A stretch of DNA of 64,000 bases from Dehalococcoidia bacterium (GCA_011170375.1 DUEV01000002.1:1-64000), one strand, 5' to 3'. Numbered from the stretch's first letter, positions 35,071 to 43,296 are shown. Numbers and translations are program-made. Notes: generated from the letters alone by a model not told the origin.

Positions 35071-35831
35071 TGCAAAACTGGCTGGCAGGAGACAATCAGG
35101 GGAGGAAGGGAATGTTTTTCAGCAGATTTAGAGAGGATATCACGACAGTATTTGATAAAGACCCGGCAGCAAGAAGCCTGCCCGAGGTTATTTTCTGTTA
35201 TCCAGGGCTACATGCCCTGTGGTTTTATTACTTCGCCCATTTTCTCTGGACGCATCGTCTCCGTTTCCTGGCCCGTTTTACCTCTCACATCAGCCGTTTT
35301 CTCACAGGTATCGAAATTCACCCTGGTGCCAAGATTGGCCGCCACTTCTTTATAGACCACGGCGCTGGAGTTGTCATTGGAGAGACTGCTGAAATTGGTG
35401 ATGATGTTCTAATTTACCAGGGAGTCGTTCTTGGTGGTACCAGCTTGAGTAAAGGAAAGCGCCACCCTACCGTTGGCAGTAATGTCGTCTTCGGCACCGG
35501 GGCAGTTGCTCTTGGAGCAATTACAATTGGAGATGGGGCTAGGATTGGTTCAGGTTCAGTGGTAGTGAAATCAGTTCCCGCTGGCACAACCGTGGTCGGG
35601 GTACCTGGCAGAGTAACCGAAGACCATATTACAGAGTCGCTTGTCCTGGAGCATGGTAGACTCCCCGACCCGGTAGCGGAAGCCATCCGACTTGTCCTGA
35701 GGGAACAGGACAAGCTCGAAGAGCGCCTGCAACGAGTAGAGAACGCCACCGGTGTAATCGTTTATGATGGCGGATTAAGAGAGAGACGAGAAGAAATCGT
35801 CAAGGGTTTTAACCAGGGGGGAGGAATATAA
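35070..35831 (+). CDS. cysE: Serine O-acetyltransferase
   Basis: A 253-aa left-handed beta-helix acetyltransferase. It contains [58 protein letters not shown] and [13 protein letters not shown], with the catalytic His in DHG. It converts serine and acetyl-CoA to O-acetylserine for CysK. An ATG at 35112 (MFFSRF) preceded by GGAGGAAGGGA is an alternative start that would give the more usual N-terminus; translation may begin at either. Confidence 0.96.
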   Translation: MQNWLAGDNQGRKGMFFSRFREDITTVFDKDPAARSLPEVIFCYPGLHALWFYYFAHFLWTHRLRFLARFTSHISRFLTGIEIHPGAKIGRHFFIDHGAGVVIGETAEIGDDVLIYQGVVLGGTSLSKGKRHPTVGSNVVFGTGAVALGAITIGDGARIGSGSVVVKSVPAGTTVVGVPGRVTEDHITESLVLEHGRLPDPVAEAIRLVLREQDKLEERLQRVENATGVIVYDGGLRERREEIVKGFNQGGGI

Positions 35832-35895
35832 GAGGCCTCAATTATGCTATACTAGTCTTTTCCGCCCTTTTAGCAGACAGTAACAGAGGGTCAAA

Positions 35896-36138
35896 ATGCT
35901 CAAGAGACAAGTGGTACTCACTTTCCCTGAGGAGCAGCTTAAAGAGCCCGTAATTTACAATCTCAGCCACCAGTTCCAGATAGTAACGAATATCCGCCTC
36001 GCTGATATTACAGAGGAAAGAGGATGGGTAACCCTGGAGCTTGAAGGAGAGGATGACGAAATCGAGCGGGGAATCGCCTGGGTGACCTCCAAAGGAGTCA
36101 GGGTGGACCCGGTAAATGAGGAAGACATTGATAGCTAG
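35896..36138 (+). CDS. NIL domain protein
   Basis: An 80-aa protein made of a single NIL domain, the ferredoxin-like fold found at the C-terminus of MetN and in stand-alone proteins. The pattern is VVLTFPEEQLKEPVIYNLSHQF, then ITEERGWVTLELEG and the closing GVRVDPV. In methionine importers the domain binds methionine; stand-alone versions cluster with sulfur amino-acid genes and may sense or bind a thiol metabolite. Located between cysE and nifS. Confidence 0.88.
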   Translation: MLKRQVVLTFPEEQLKEPVIYNLSHQFQIVTNIRLADITEERGWVTLELEGEDDEIERGIAWVTSKGVRVDPVNEEDIDS

Positions 36139-36162
36139 ATTTTGTCTGGAGATACGGAAGCG

Positions 36163-37326
36163 ATGAAACGGATATATCTTGATTATGCCGCCACGACACC
36201 GACACACCGCGACGTCGTTAAGGCAATGCTGCCGTATTTCAGCGACTCTTTTGGTAACCCTTCCAGCATATATTCCTACGGTCAGGAGTCAAAGGGGGCT
36301 GTCGAGAAAGCCCGTGAGCAGGTTGCTAACCTGATTAGCGCCCACGATGAAGAGATTGTGTTCACCAGTGGGGGAACGGAGGCAGACAATTTCGCCATAA
36401 AGGGTGTTGCCTATGCTAATCCTGAACGTAACCATATTATCATCAGCAGCATCGAGCACCATGCCGTCATCGAGACCTGCAAGTTCCTTGAAAAGCGCGG
36501 CTTTGAAATAACCTATTTGCCCGTCGATAAAGATGGCCTGGTTGACCCCGATGATGTTAGGAAGACAATCACCGACAAGACATGTCTGATTTCGATAATG
36601 CATGCTAATAATGAAATCGGCACAATACAGCCTATTAAAAAACTGGCTACAATTGCCAGAGAGGCAGGAGTCTATTTCCATACCGATGCAGTGCAGGCTG
36701 CGGGACAGATCCCCATCAATGTTGATGACGTCGGAGTAGACCTGCTTTCAATGTCGGCTCATAAACTCTACGGTCCAAAGGGGGTTGGTGCACTCTACAT
36801 CAGGAAAGGCACCAGGCTAGTCCCCTTCATGCATGGTGGCAGTCAGGAGAATGACCGCCGAGGCAGTACCGAGAATGTCCCGGGTATTGTCGGTTTTGGC
36901 AAGGCTACCGCAATTGCCCTCGAGGCAATGACCGGAGAGATAGAGAGGCAAACCCGTCTCCGTGACCACCTTATTACGAGTATCCTAGAACAAATTGACG
37001 GTGTGCGCCTTAATGGGCATCCCACAAAACGGCTGCCCAACAATGTTAACGTCAGCATCGATTATGTCGAAGGGGAATCAATGCTTCTCAACCTCGACCT
37101 GGAGAACATCTGCGCCTCCACTGGCTCTGCCTGCAGCTCCTCCAGCCTCGAGGCGTCCCATGTCCTTCTAGCACTGGGACTCGGTCATGAACAGGCTCAC
37201 AGCTCGTTACGCTTCACCGTAGGTAAATGGACCACAGAAGAAGATATTAACCGTGTCCTGGAGGTGCTCCCAAAAATCGTGGCCAGGTTGAGAGCAATGT
37301 CACCGCTACTGAAAAGTCACAAATAG
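36163..37326 (+). CDS. nifS: Cysteine desulfurase NifS/IscS (operon copy 1)
   Basis: A ~387-aa PLP enzyme that removes sulfur from cysteine and passes it as persulfide. It begins MKRIYLDYAATTPTH. The substrate loop is TSGGTEADN, the PLP Lys is in SMSAHKLYGPKG, and the persulfide Cys is in the loop STGSACSSSS. I use ATG 36163 because it gives the family's usual N-terminus; a TTG 21 bases earlier is possible. The next gene is the scaffold nifU, 10 bp downstream, which fits a desulfurase-scaffold pair. A second desulfurase is at 39745-40917. Confidence 0.96.
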   Translation: MKRIYLDYAATTPTHRDVVKAMLPYFSDSFGNPSSIYSYGQESKGAVEKAREQVANLISAHDEEIVFTSGGTEADNFAIKGVAYANPERNHIIISSIEHHAVIETCKFLEKRGFEITYLPVDKDGLVDPDDVRKTITDKTCLISIMHANNEIGTIQPIKKLATIAREAGVYFHTDAVQAAGQIPINVDDVGVDLLSMSAHKLYGPKGVGALYIRKGTRLVPFMHGGSQENDRRGSTENVPGIVGFGKATAIALEAMTGEIERQTRLRDHLITSILEQIDGVRLNGHPTKRLPNNVNVSIDYVEGESMLLNLDLENICASTGSACSSSSLEASHVLLALGLGHEQAHSSLRFTVGKWTTEEDINRVLEVLPKIVARLRAMSPLLKSHK

Positions 37327-37336
37327 GAGATACAAC

Positions 37337-37756
37337 ATGCCTGATATTCAGTCCCTGTATAGCGAAAAAGTCATGGATCACTTCCGTAACCCGAGGAATG
37401 TTGGTGAAATAGAAAACCCGGATGGCACCGGTCATGTCGGCAATCCCATCTGTGGTGATATCATGGAACTTTACATCAAGGTAAATGGTAATACTATCAC
37501 CGATGCCAAGTTCAAGACCTTCGGCTGCGGTGCTGCCATTGCTACCAGCTCCATGGTTACTGAGATGATAATTGGCAAGACCATTGATGAGGCGCTGGAA
37601 ATCTCCAACAAGACGGTGGCCGAGGCACTGGGAGGACTACCCGCAGCCAAGATGCACTGCTCCGTCCTTGCCGAGGATGCCCTCCGCTCAGCCATTGACG
37701 ACTACCACAGCAAGCAGAAGAAGGGCAAATCGAAAGCAAAAGCTAAGAAAAAGTGA
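37337..37756 (+). CDS. nifU: Fe-S scaffold protein NifU/IscU
   Basis: A 139-aa IscU-type scaffold on which 2Fe-2S and 4Fe-4S clusters are assembled. Ligand cysteines are in NPICGDI, KTFGCGAAIATSS and KMHCSVLAEDAL. The N-terminus YSEKVMDHFRNPRNVG is characteristic. A Lys-rich tail (KKGKSKAKAKKK) follows the fold. Its stop overlaps the GTG start of fdhD (GTGA). Confidence 0.96.
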   Translation: MPDIQSLYSEKVMDHFRNPRNVGEIENPDGTGHVGNPICGDIMELYIKVNGNTITDAKFKTFGCGAAIATSSMVTEMIIGKTIDEALEISNKTVAEALGGLPAAKMHCSVLAEDALRSAIDDYHSKQKKGKSKAKAKKK

Positions 37757-38589
37757 TACAGTCCTTGCATCAAGATATCTCCGACTTAGATACAGGCATG
37801 GAAGACAAGACAGAGAAAGTCAATATACTGCGGCTGACTGCGGAAAGTACCAGTGAAATCGAAGACACCGTTGTCCGCGAATTTCCCCTGACTATCGTCC
37901 TCAACGACCAGGAACTGGTGACCCTGCTCTGCTCCCCTGCTGACCAGAAGAACCTGGCGGTAGGATTCCTCTATTCTGAAGGACTCATAAACGGTCGGGA
38001 CGAAGTTAAAAATGTAACGTTTAATGAAGGCACCGGTGTCGTCAGGGTAGAAACTGAAGGTGGGGATGTACTGGCCCGGGAGGCCCTGTTCAGTCGGTTG
38101 ATAACATCGGGATGTGGGCGTGGGGCCTCTTTTTATAGTGCTACGGATGTTACCGGAAAGAAAGTAGAATCACCGCTCCAAGTATCGGTCAGTGCGATTC
38201 TGGCACTTATGAAAGATTTCCAGCACAGGTCCGAGACCTTTCGTGCCACCGGTGGGGTCCATTCTGCTGCCCTCTGTGATACCAAGAATATCTTGGTTTT
38301 CAATGAGGATATTGGAAGGCATAATGCCATGGACAAGGTCTTTGGAGAATGCCTGCTGAAAGACATCCCTACGGATGACTGCCTCGTAATAACCAGCGGT
38401 CGTATATCATCGGAGATACTACTAAAAGTAGCCAGGAGAAATGTACCGATACTTGTCTCCAAGTCTGCTCCTACTAACCTCGGCGTCAAGATGGCTGAAG
38501 ATCTCGGTATCACCCTGGTCGGCTTCGTCAGAGGTAAACGGGTCAATGTTTATACCCACAAGCAAAGAATAAACCGTGGCGGTATATAA
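37753..38589 (+). CDS. fdhD: Formate dehydrogenase accessory sulfurtransferase FdhD
   Basis: A 278-aa protein that transfers sulfur from the cysteine desulfurase to the molybdenum or tungsten cofactor of formate dehydrogenase. Recognisable blocks are EFPLTIVLNDQELVTLLCSP, LAVGFLYSEGLI, FRATGGVHSAALCD, DIGRHNAMDKVFGE and SGRISSEILLKVARRNVPI. The sulfur-carrying motif, CxxC in E. coli, is here SGCGRGAS with one Cys. Start GTG 37753 overlaps nifU by four bases; ATG 37798 is an alternative. Its presence implies a formate dehydrogenase elsewhere. Placement after nifS fits their known partnership. Confidence 0.95.
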   Translation: MIQSLHQDISDLDTGMEDKTEKVNILRLTAESTSEIEDTVVREFPLTIVLNDQELVTLLCSPADQKNLAVGFLYSEGLINGRDEVKNVTFNEGTGVVRVETEGGDVLAREALFSRLITSGCGRGASFYSATDVTGKKVESPLQVSVSAILALMKDFQHRSETFRATGGVHSAALCDTKNILVFNEDIGRHNAMDKVFGECLLKDIPTDDCLVITSGRISSEILLKVARRNVPILVSKSAPTNLGVKMAEDLGITLVGFVRGKRVNVYTHKQRINRGGI

Positions 38590-38601
38590 TCTTCTTTAGG
38601 T

Positions 38602-39081
38602 ATGGAGGTTGACTGGGTGGAAGGAGCATTCGATAAAAATTGCCAGTCCTGCCAAGCACTCCAGAATCTTATCTCTCTGACTATTACTCCACAAGTGTTC
38701 GAAACGCCTTACTGGGTAGTCGAACACAGTCATCCGACATCGATAAAGGGATGGCTCGTGGTCATCCTTTCTCGACACTGCAAGGCATTGCACGAATTGA
38801 CCAAAGATGAATGGGAGGACTTAGGCCAATTATTACCCAAACTATGTCAGGGCTTACACAAGGTCCTTGGTGCAGAGAAGGAATACATCATACAGCTGGC
38901 TGAAGGTAAGGGATTCAATCACGTGCATTTTCACGTTATCGCGCGACTACCAGATTGGCCGGACGATTTGCGTGGTATACGGGTGTTCTCTGGCCTTGGA
39001 ACATCAGTTGAGAATGCGCTATCAGCTGATGACTTAACTCCACTGGTGCAAGAGCTTTCAGCATATCTACTTTCTCGGTGA
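38602..39081 (+). CDS. HIT-family protein
   Basis: A 159-aa protein of the histidine-triad superfamily. The triad appears as HVHFHV near residue 112, following an N-terminal zinc-like pair CQSC at ~14-17 and WLVVILSRHCKALHELT. HIT proteins hydrolyse or transfer nucleotidyl groups. Last gene of the cysteine/Fe-S operon, ending 13 bp from the convergent iscU-MIP18 gene. Substrate unknown. Confidence 0.85.
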   Translation: MEVDWVEGAFDKNCQSCQALQNLISLTITPQVFETPYWVVEHSHPTSIKGWLVVILSRHCKALHELTKDEWEDLGQLLPKLCQGLHKVLGAEKEYIIQLAEGKGFNHVHFHVIARLPDWPDDLRGIRVFSGLGTSVENALSADDLTPLVQELSAYLLSR

Positions 39082-39094
39082 GGATAGGGCTGAC

Positions 39095-39730
39095 CTATTC
39101 TACGAAGTCTACCACTACTTCCTTGACATCCCAGAGTGTCTCCAGCTTCTCCAGGATTTCGCCCTTGATGGCTGAGGCAAACTGGTGACTTGATGGCAGG
39201 TCAACAACTACATGGATAACGCCATCCTTGACATCAACAGACTGCACCAGTTTGGCACGCACCAGGCCCAGTCCGGTCAGAGGGTCCATCACCTTTCGGA
39301 GACGCTGCTGTACCACCTCCGGAGTTGTTGGCTTTTTTTCTTTAATCAGACCGTGTTTTTCTTCGTAGTTTTGTATGGCAGCGCGTAGCCCTTCTACTGC
39401 CAGTACCGAGCAGTGGGCCTTTATTGGAGGTAGTCCCCCCAGAGCGTCCGAGGCCTGTTTCCAGGTGATTTTTTTGGCCTCGTCCAGTGTTTTTCCTTTG
39501 GCCAGTTCCGTGATAATCGAGCCGGTGGCAATATTTGAGGCGCAACCATAAGACTCAAACTTAACATCAGAAATGGTCTTCGTTTCATCATCTACACTTA
39601 TGTAAACCGATACCATATCACCACAGGCCGGACTACCCTCGGTTGCCTTGCCGTCAGGACTTTCTATCTTTCCTACATTGCGCGGGTGTCGAAAGTGTTC
39701 CATCACAGTTTCATTATAAGGTGAACTCAT
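39095..39730 (-). CDS. IscU/NifU scaffold fused to a MIP18 (DUF59)-like domain
   Basis: A 211-aa two-domain protein. Residues ~1-130 are an IscU scaffold with cysteines in SPACGDM, ESYGCASNIATG and KAHCSVLAVEGL. A Lys/Glu linker leads to residues ~145-211, DPLTGLGLVRAKLVQSVDVKDGV and SSHQFASAIKGEI, which match the MIP18/PaaD/SufT-like fold and not the usual C-terminal Nfu domain with CxxC. Both domains act in Fe-S cluster assembly or delivery, so the fusion may build and hand over clusters in one polypeptide. It follows a cysteine desulfurase by 14 bp. I infer the second domain from its pattern, not from a search. Confidence 0.88.
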   Translation of the reverse strand: MSSPYNETVMEHFRHPRNVGKIESPDGKATEGSPACGDMVSVYISVDDETKTISDVKFESYGCASNIATGSIITELAKGKTLDEAKKITWKQASDALGGLPPIKAHCSVLAVEGLRAAIQNYEEKHGLIKEKKPTTPEVVQQRLRKVMDPLTGLGLVRAKLVQSVDVKDGVIHVVVDLPSSHQFASAIKGEILEKLETLWDVKEVVVDFVE

Positions 39731-39744
39731 CTCTGGCCCTCCTC

Positions 39745-40917
39745 TTAATCATTATCTTTACCCAGCGGGCTGATGCTCCTCAGCTCCGACACTATTTCAG
39801 CAAGAGCATCGACCACCGCATCGGCATCCTCCATGGTGTTATAGCGCCCAAGAGTGAAGCGAATCGACCCGTGTGCCCGTTCGTGGTCACCCCCGATGCC
39901 ATAAATGACATGGCTGCCCTCAAGAGAGCGACTGAAACAAGCGGAACCAGTGCTGACCGCAAACCCCCTCATGTCCAGATGTAGTGTGATTGATTCGCCT
40001 TCAACAAAATGAAATGTGACATTAGCATTTTGAGGTAGCCGCTGTGAGCGGTGACCATTCAGAGTAGAATTCGGAATCTCCGCAAGCGCCCGTTCAATAA
40101 TCCGGTCGCGTATCGCCTGTAGTCTTTGCGTCTCCTCAGGAGTTACAATTTCCACCGCCCGGGCAAAACCGATGGCACCAGGGATATTCTCCAGTCCGGC
40201 ACGCAGGTTGAACTCCTGGAAACCGCCATCCATCCACTTGGTCAGTTGCGTTCCCTTACGGATATACAGTCCACCGATACCCTTTGGTCCATGAATGGTA
40301 TGGGCGGCCACTGTTACCAGGTCTACCTGCACCTTACTCACATCAAGACCTACCCGCGTGAAGGTATGGGTAGCGTCGGTGTGGAACATCACCCCCTTCT
40401 CGCGGCATACCTTTCCGATGCTTTCGATGTCCTGGATGGTGCCTATCCCCTGGTTGGCGTGCTGGATTGATACCAGTATCGTCTCATCAGTTATAGCATC
40501 TCTTAGCTTGTCAGGACTGACTAGGCCATCGCCGTCCACTTCTAGAAATGTCACCTGGAAGCCCTGTTTCTCCAGAGCTTGGGCGCTGTGGAGCACCGGG
40601 AAATCCTCAATAGCGGATACGATGATATGTTTACCCTTCTTCTCACCCAGTGCCAGGGCCACTCCTTTAATAGCCATGTTAGAGGACTCGGTCGACCCCG
40701 AGGTGAAGATAAATTCCTCTGGTGAGGCCCCCAGCGCCTTGGCCAGTGTCCCTCTCGCCCCATCCAGTGCCTCACGGGCCTCGATGCCCAGGGAGTAACC
40801 GAACTCGGAGGTAGCCACTGCATAGGTATCAAATAAAAACGGCTGCATTGCCTCAAGCACCCGCTCGTCCATCCGGGTGGCAGCCGCATTATCAAGATAG
40901 ATAGTCTTGTCCGCCAT
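39745..40917 (-). CDS. Cysteine desulfurase (copy 2)
   Basis: A 390-aa NifS-like PLP enzyme with IYLDNAAATRMDERVLEAM, TSGSTESSN, the PLP Lys region HTIHGPKGIGGLYIRKGT, and the active Cys in STGSACFSRS. The His preceding the Lys motif is in VAAHT: where IscS has AHK, this one reads AAHTIHGPKG, so the PLP Lys of AHK is replaced by Thr, and the next Lys is four residues on. That makes it divergent and possibly inactive or specialised. It lies between dsrE and the iscU-MIP18 gene in a TusA-DsrE operon. Confidence 0.93.
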   Translation of the reverse strand: MADKTIYLDNAAATRMDERVLEAMQPFLFDTYAVATSEFGYSLGIEAREALDGARGTLAKALGASPEEFIFTSGSTESSNMAIKGVALALGEKKGKHIIVSAIEDFPVLHSAQALEKQGFQVTFLEVDGDGLVSPDKLRDAITDETILVSIQHANQGIGTIQDIESIGKVCREKGVMFHTDATHTFTRVGLDVSKVQVDLVTVAAHTIHGPKGIGGLYIRKGTQLTKWMDGGFQEFNLRAGLENIPGAIGFARAVEIVTPEETQRLQAIRDRIIERALAEIPNSTLNGHRSQRLPQNANVTFHFVEGESITLHLDMRGFAVSTGSACFSRSLEGSHVIYGIGGDHERAHGSIRFTLGRYNTMEDADAVVDALAEIVSELRSISPLGKDND

Positions 40918-40939
40918 GTTATCCTCCTTTGTTATCGGT

Positions 40940-41371
40940 TTAGATGAACAGGGTTATAGCCGATTCTCTGGCCTCGCTCACGTAGGTGCCAACAGCACAG
41001 TAATCAGATATCAAATCGTCGCGGAGGTCCTCTTTCTTGATACCCATTATCGCCATGGTCATGTCACAGGCAAGGATTTTACCTCCCAATTCCACGAAGT
41101 CTTGAAGCATTCTTTCCAGAGAGGCTGCATTAGCTGCCTTCATCTTCCGTTTAACCATCCACTTACCAAGGCCGAACATATTCATCTTGGAGAGGGGGCC
41201 TCTTTCCAAACCACCTTTCTTGAGTCGCTGCAGCCCCCAGAAGGTAAAGAAAATAGAGGCTTCCATGCCCATAGCAAGTGCGCCGTTAGCAACGATGAGG
41301 GCACTGTATATCTTATCCATGTCACCGCTGTGAGCGATGATGGTAGCCTTGTTGTTCTCATTGTTAGCCAT
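40940..41371 (-). CDS. DsrE/DsrF/DrsH-like sulfur carrier (copy 1)
   Basis: A 143-aa protein of the DrsE_2 group. The N-terminus NKATIIAHSGDMDKIYSALIVANGALAMGMEASIFFTFWGL is typical, and the conserved Cys lies in LACDMTMAIMGI. Such proteins hold or transfer sulfane sulfur and may bind membranes. Sits between tusA (15 bp upstream) and a cysteine desulfurase. A close relative is encoded at 50305-50787 in a second TusA/DsrE operon. Confidence 0.93.
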   Translation of the reverse strand: MANNENNKATIIAHSGDMDKIYSALIVANGALAMGMEASIFFTFWGLQRLKKGGLERGPLSKMNMFGLGKWMVKRKMKAANAASLERMLQDFVELGGKILACDMTMAIMGIKKEDLRDDLISDYCAVGTYVSEARESAITLFI

Positions 41372-41386
41372 ATCGATCGCCTCCGG

Positions 41387-41608
41387 CTACTTTCGTATCC
41401 TGATCCGCCAGATATCTCCCTCCTCGGTCAACTCAAGTAGCTCCAGACCCAGAGCTTTTACTGCCATCGGTATCTCTTTTTTGGAAGAAGGGTGTGTACC
41501 AATTACTTCGACAATGTCACCCGGCTCTGCTTTCCGCAGTGCTTTACGGGTCTCAACCAGTGGCACCGGGCAGGTCTCACCTTTACAATCGACCTTTATT
41601 TCAGCCAT
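41387..41608 (-). CDS. tusA: TusA family sulfurtransferase (copy 1)
   Basis: A 73-aa protein of the TusA (SirA) fold with the active Cys in GETCPVPLVETRKAL. TusA receives persulfide sulfur from a cysteine desulfurase and passes it to DsrE-type acceptors, tRNA thiolation or molybdenum cofactor. First gene of the operon tusA-dsrE-desulfurase-iscU/MIP18. A second tusA is at 49988. Confidence 0.93.
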   Translation of the reverse strand: MAEIKVDCKGETCPVPLVETRKALRKAEPGDIVEVIGTHPSSKKEIPMAVKALGLELLELTEEGDIWRIRIRK

Positions 41609-41636
41609 TTTATGCTGCCTCCAATTTGGTCTAAGT

Positions 41637-41665
41637 AGGTTACTCCATCTTTACAGTCTTGTCAA
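41637..41665 (-). promoter_or_regulatory. Promoter of the tusA-dsrE operon
   Basis: Minus strand TTGACA (41665-41660), 17-nt spacer, TAACCT (41642-41637), 28 nt before the tusA start. Confidence 0.6.
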
Positions 41666-41843
41666 AGCGAGGGCCGGCAAGCGTTCAAGACACTTTCTCC
41701 ACTATCCCGTCATCTTCCCGCAAGCCTCGCCCACCGGCCAGCACTATTGTAGACCCACAGCCAGGTATTAGTATGTGACTAATGTCTCACAGAGGTCATG
41801 CTCTTTGCAGACTGCATCAGGCGGTACCGTCAGGCACAAAACG

Positions 41844-41873
41844 GTGACAGACATGGTCTCACTGTGATATAAT
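41844..41873 (+). promoter_or_regulatory. Promoter of the DUF39 gene and its leader
   Basis: GTGACA (41844-41849), 18-nt spacer, perfect TATAAT (41868-41873). Transcription should start near 41880-41881, a few bases before the first strand of the leader's closing stem. Confidence 0.75.
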
Positions 41874-41880
41874 CCTCTTT

Positions 41881-42065
41881 TAGTAACCTCTCCTTGAGGC
41901 ATCTGTGGCAGAAAGGGGGCAGCAAATGGTTGCATTAGCCACAAACCTTAAAATTACCTCTACAATTGCATGGCATATCGAAAGGATGATGCTCATGTTA
42001 TGGCTAATGTGCTGCCCGAAAGGGCAATCTGCGATGGACCAAATGCAATTTGAGAGGTTAACAGT
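41881..42065 (+). promoter_or_regulatory. Candidate structured RNA leader (riboswitch-like) of the DUF39 gene
   Basis: A ~185-nt untranslated leader with a nested fold readable by eye. Closing stem: TAACCTCTC (41884-41892) with GAGAGGTTA (42052-42060). Arm 1: TGTGGC/GCCACA (41904-41909, 41938-41943), with GCAGC/GTTGC inside. Arm 2: AATTGCAT/ATGCAATT (41964-41971, 42043-42050). Arm 2 encloses a GCATATC hairpin (41973-41992) and GCCC-GAAA-GGGC (42014-42025). The closing stem's 3' strand contains the ribosome binding site GAGAGG of the gene, so folding would block translation. A second ACCTCT (41956-41961) could compete for the same bases. It does not match a riboswitch class I can recall. Function is inference. 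Confidence 0.6.
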
Positions 42066-43274
42066 ATGGCAAAAACAATCGCTGAGATAAACGATAAAAT
42101 TAGCCATGGCCAGGCAGTGGTCGTCACTGCCGAAGAAATAATCGATATTGTTCAAGAAAAAGGCGTGGAGGAGGCGGCCCGAGAGGTAGATGTTGTTACT
42201 ACCGGAACCTTTGGGCCGATGTGTTCTTCTGGTGCCTTCCTCAATGTCGGACATACCCAGCCGCGCATAAAGCTTGGTGGCGGAGAAGTCTACCTGAATG
42301 ATGTGCCCGCCTACACTGGCATTGCTGCCGTAGACCTTTTCATCGGGGGTACTGCCCTGCCAGATGACGATCCCAGAAACAGGGTGCACCCCGGCGACTT
42401 CAACTATGGTGGTGGCCATGTCATCGAGGAGCTGGTAGCTGGTAAAGATATCAGATTGACGGCCAGGGCATACGGGACGGACTGCTATCCTCGCCGGAGA
42501 CTAGAGACCTGGATTAACATTGCTGATATCAATGAAGCAACGCTCTTCAACATCCGCAATGCCTACCAGAACTACCCTGTGGCCGTGAACCTGTCTGACA
42601 AGACAATTTATACCTACATGGGTGTTCTCAAGCCACACCTTGGTAATGCTAATTACGCTACCGCCGGGCAGCTTTCCCCTCTGTTCAATGACCCCTTCTA
42701 CAAGACTCTCGGTGTGGGGACAAGGATTTTCCTCGGGGGCGGAGTTGGCTATGTCGCCTGGCATGGCACCCAGCACAATCCCAGCGCTCGCCGTTCAGAT
42801 AATGGGACACCACGCCGACCGGCAGGGACACTGGCGGTTATCGGCGACCTCAAACAGATGAAACCCGAGTGGCTCCGGGGGACAAGCATGCTCGGCTACG
42901 GCACCACAATGACAGTGGGCATCGGCGTTCCGATACCAGTACTTAATGAAGAAATCGTGCGTTACACAGCGGTCAGAGACCAGGACATTGTCACCGCCAT
43001 CATCGATTACTCGGATGCCTATCCCCAAGGAAACCCCGATGTTCTCGGCGAGGTCGATTACGCCAGTCTCAAATCAGGGACAATAACTGTCCAGGGTCAG
43101 GAAGTGCCAACCGCATCTCTGTCCAGCTATCCCAAGGCGGTTGAGCTGGCTAATATGCTGAAGCAATGGATAAAGGCCGGGGAATTCCTGCTCACCGAAC
43201 CGGTGGCACCGTTACCAAGTGCAGAATCCGGAGTCAAGTTCAAGAATCTAGAGGAGCGCCCGATAAACGGCTAG
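42066..43274 (+). CDS. Homocysteine biosynthesis protein (DUF39)
   Basis: A 402-aa protein of the DUF39 family, which in methanogens and some anaerobes makes homocysteine from aspartate semialdehyde with a sulfur donor, usually with a NIL/ferredoxin partner. Blocks seen: TTGTFGPMCSSGAFLNVGH with a conserved Cys, KLGGGEVYLNDVPAYTGIAA, ARAYGTDCYPRRR with another Cys, and GIGVPIPVLNEE. The leader upstream looks structured and regulatory. The stand-alone NIL protein at 35896 may be its partner. Terminator-like hairpin follows. Family assignment is firm; reaction is inferred from family. Confidence 0.9.
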   Translation: MAKTIAEINDKISHGQAVVVTAEEIIDIVQEKGVEEAAREVDVVTTGTFGPMCSSGAFLNVGHTQPRIKLGGGEVYLNDVPAYTGIAAVDLFIGGTALPDDDPRNRVHPGDFNYGGGHVIEELVAGKDIRLTARAYGTDCYPRRRLETWINIADINEATLFNIRNAYQNYPVAVNLSDKTIYTYMGVLKPHLGNANYATAGQLSPLFNDPFYKTLGVGTRIFLGGGVGYVAWHGTQHNPSARRSDNGTPRRPAGTLAVIGDLKQMKPEWLRGTSMLGYGTTMTVGIGVPIPVLNEEIVRYTAVRDQDIVTAIIDYSDAYPQGNPDVLGEVDYASLKSGTITVQGQEVPTASLSSYPKAVELANMLKQWIKAGEFLLTEPVAPLPSAESGVKFKNLEERPING

Positions 43275-43296
43275 CCAGAATACGGATATAATCAAG

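Noticed and set aside
41905-42090. 61-aa frame upstream of the DUF39 gene
   Set aside because: It overlaps the DUF39 start, shows no domain, and the same bases form the stems of the leader RNA.
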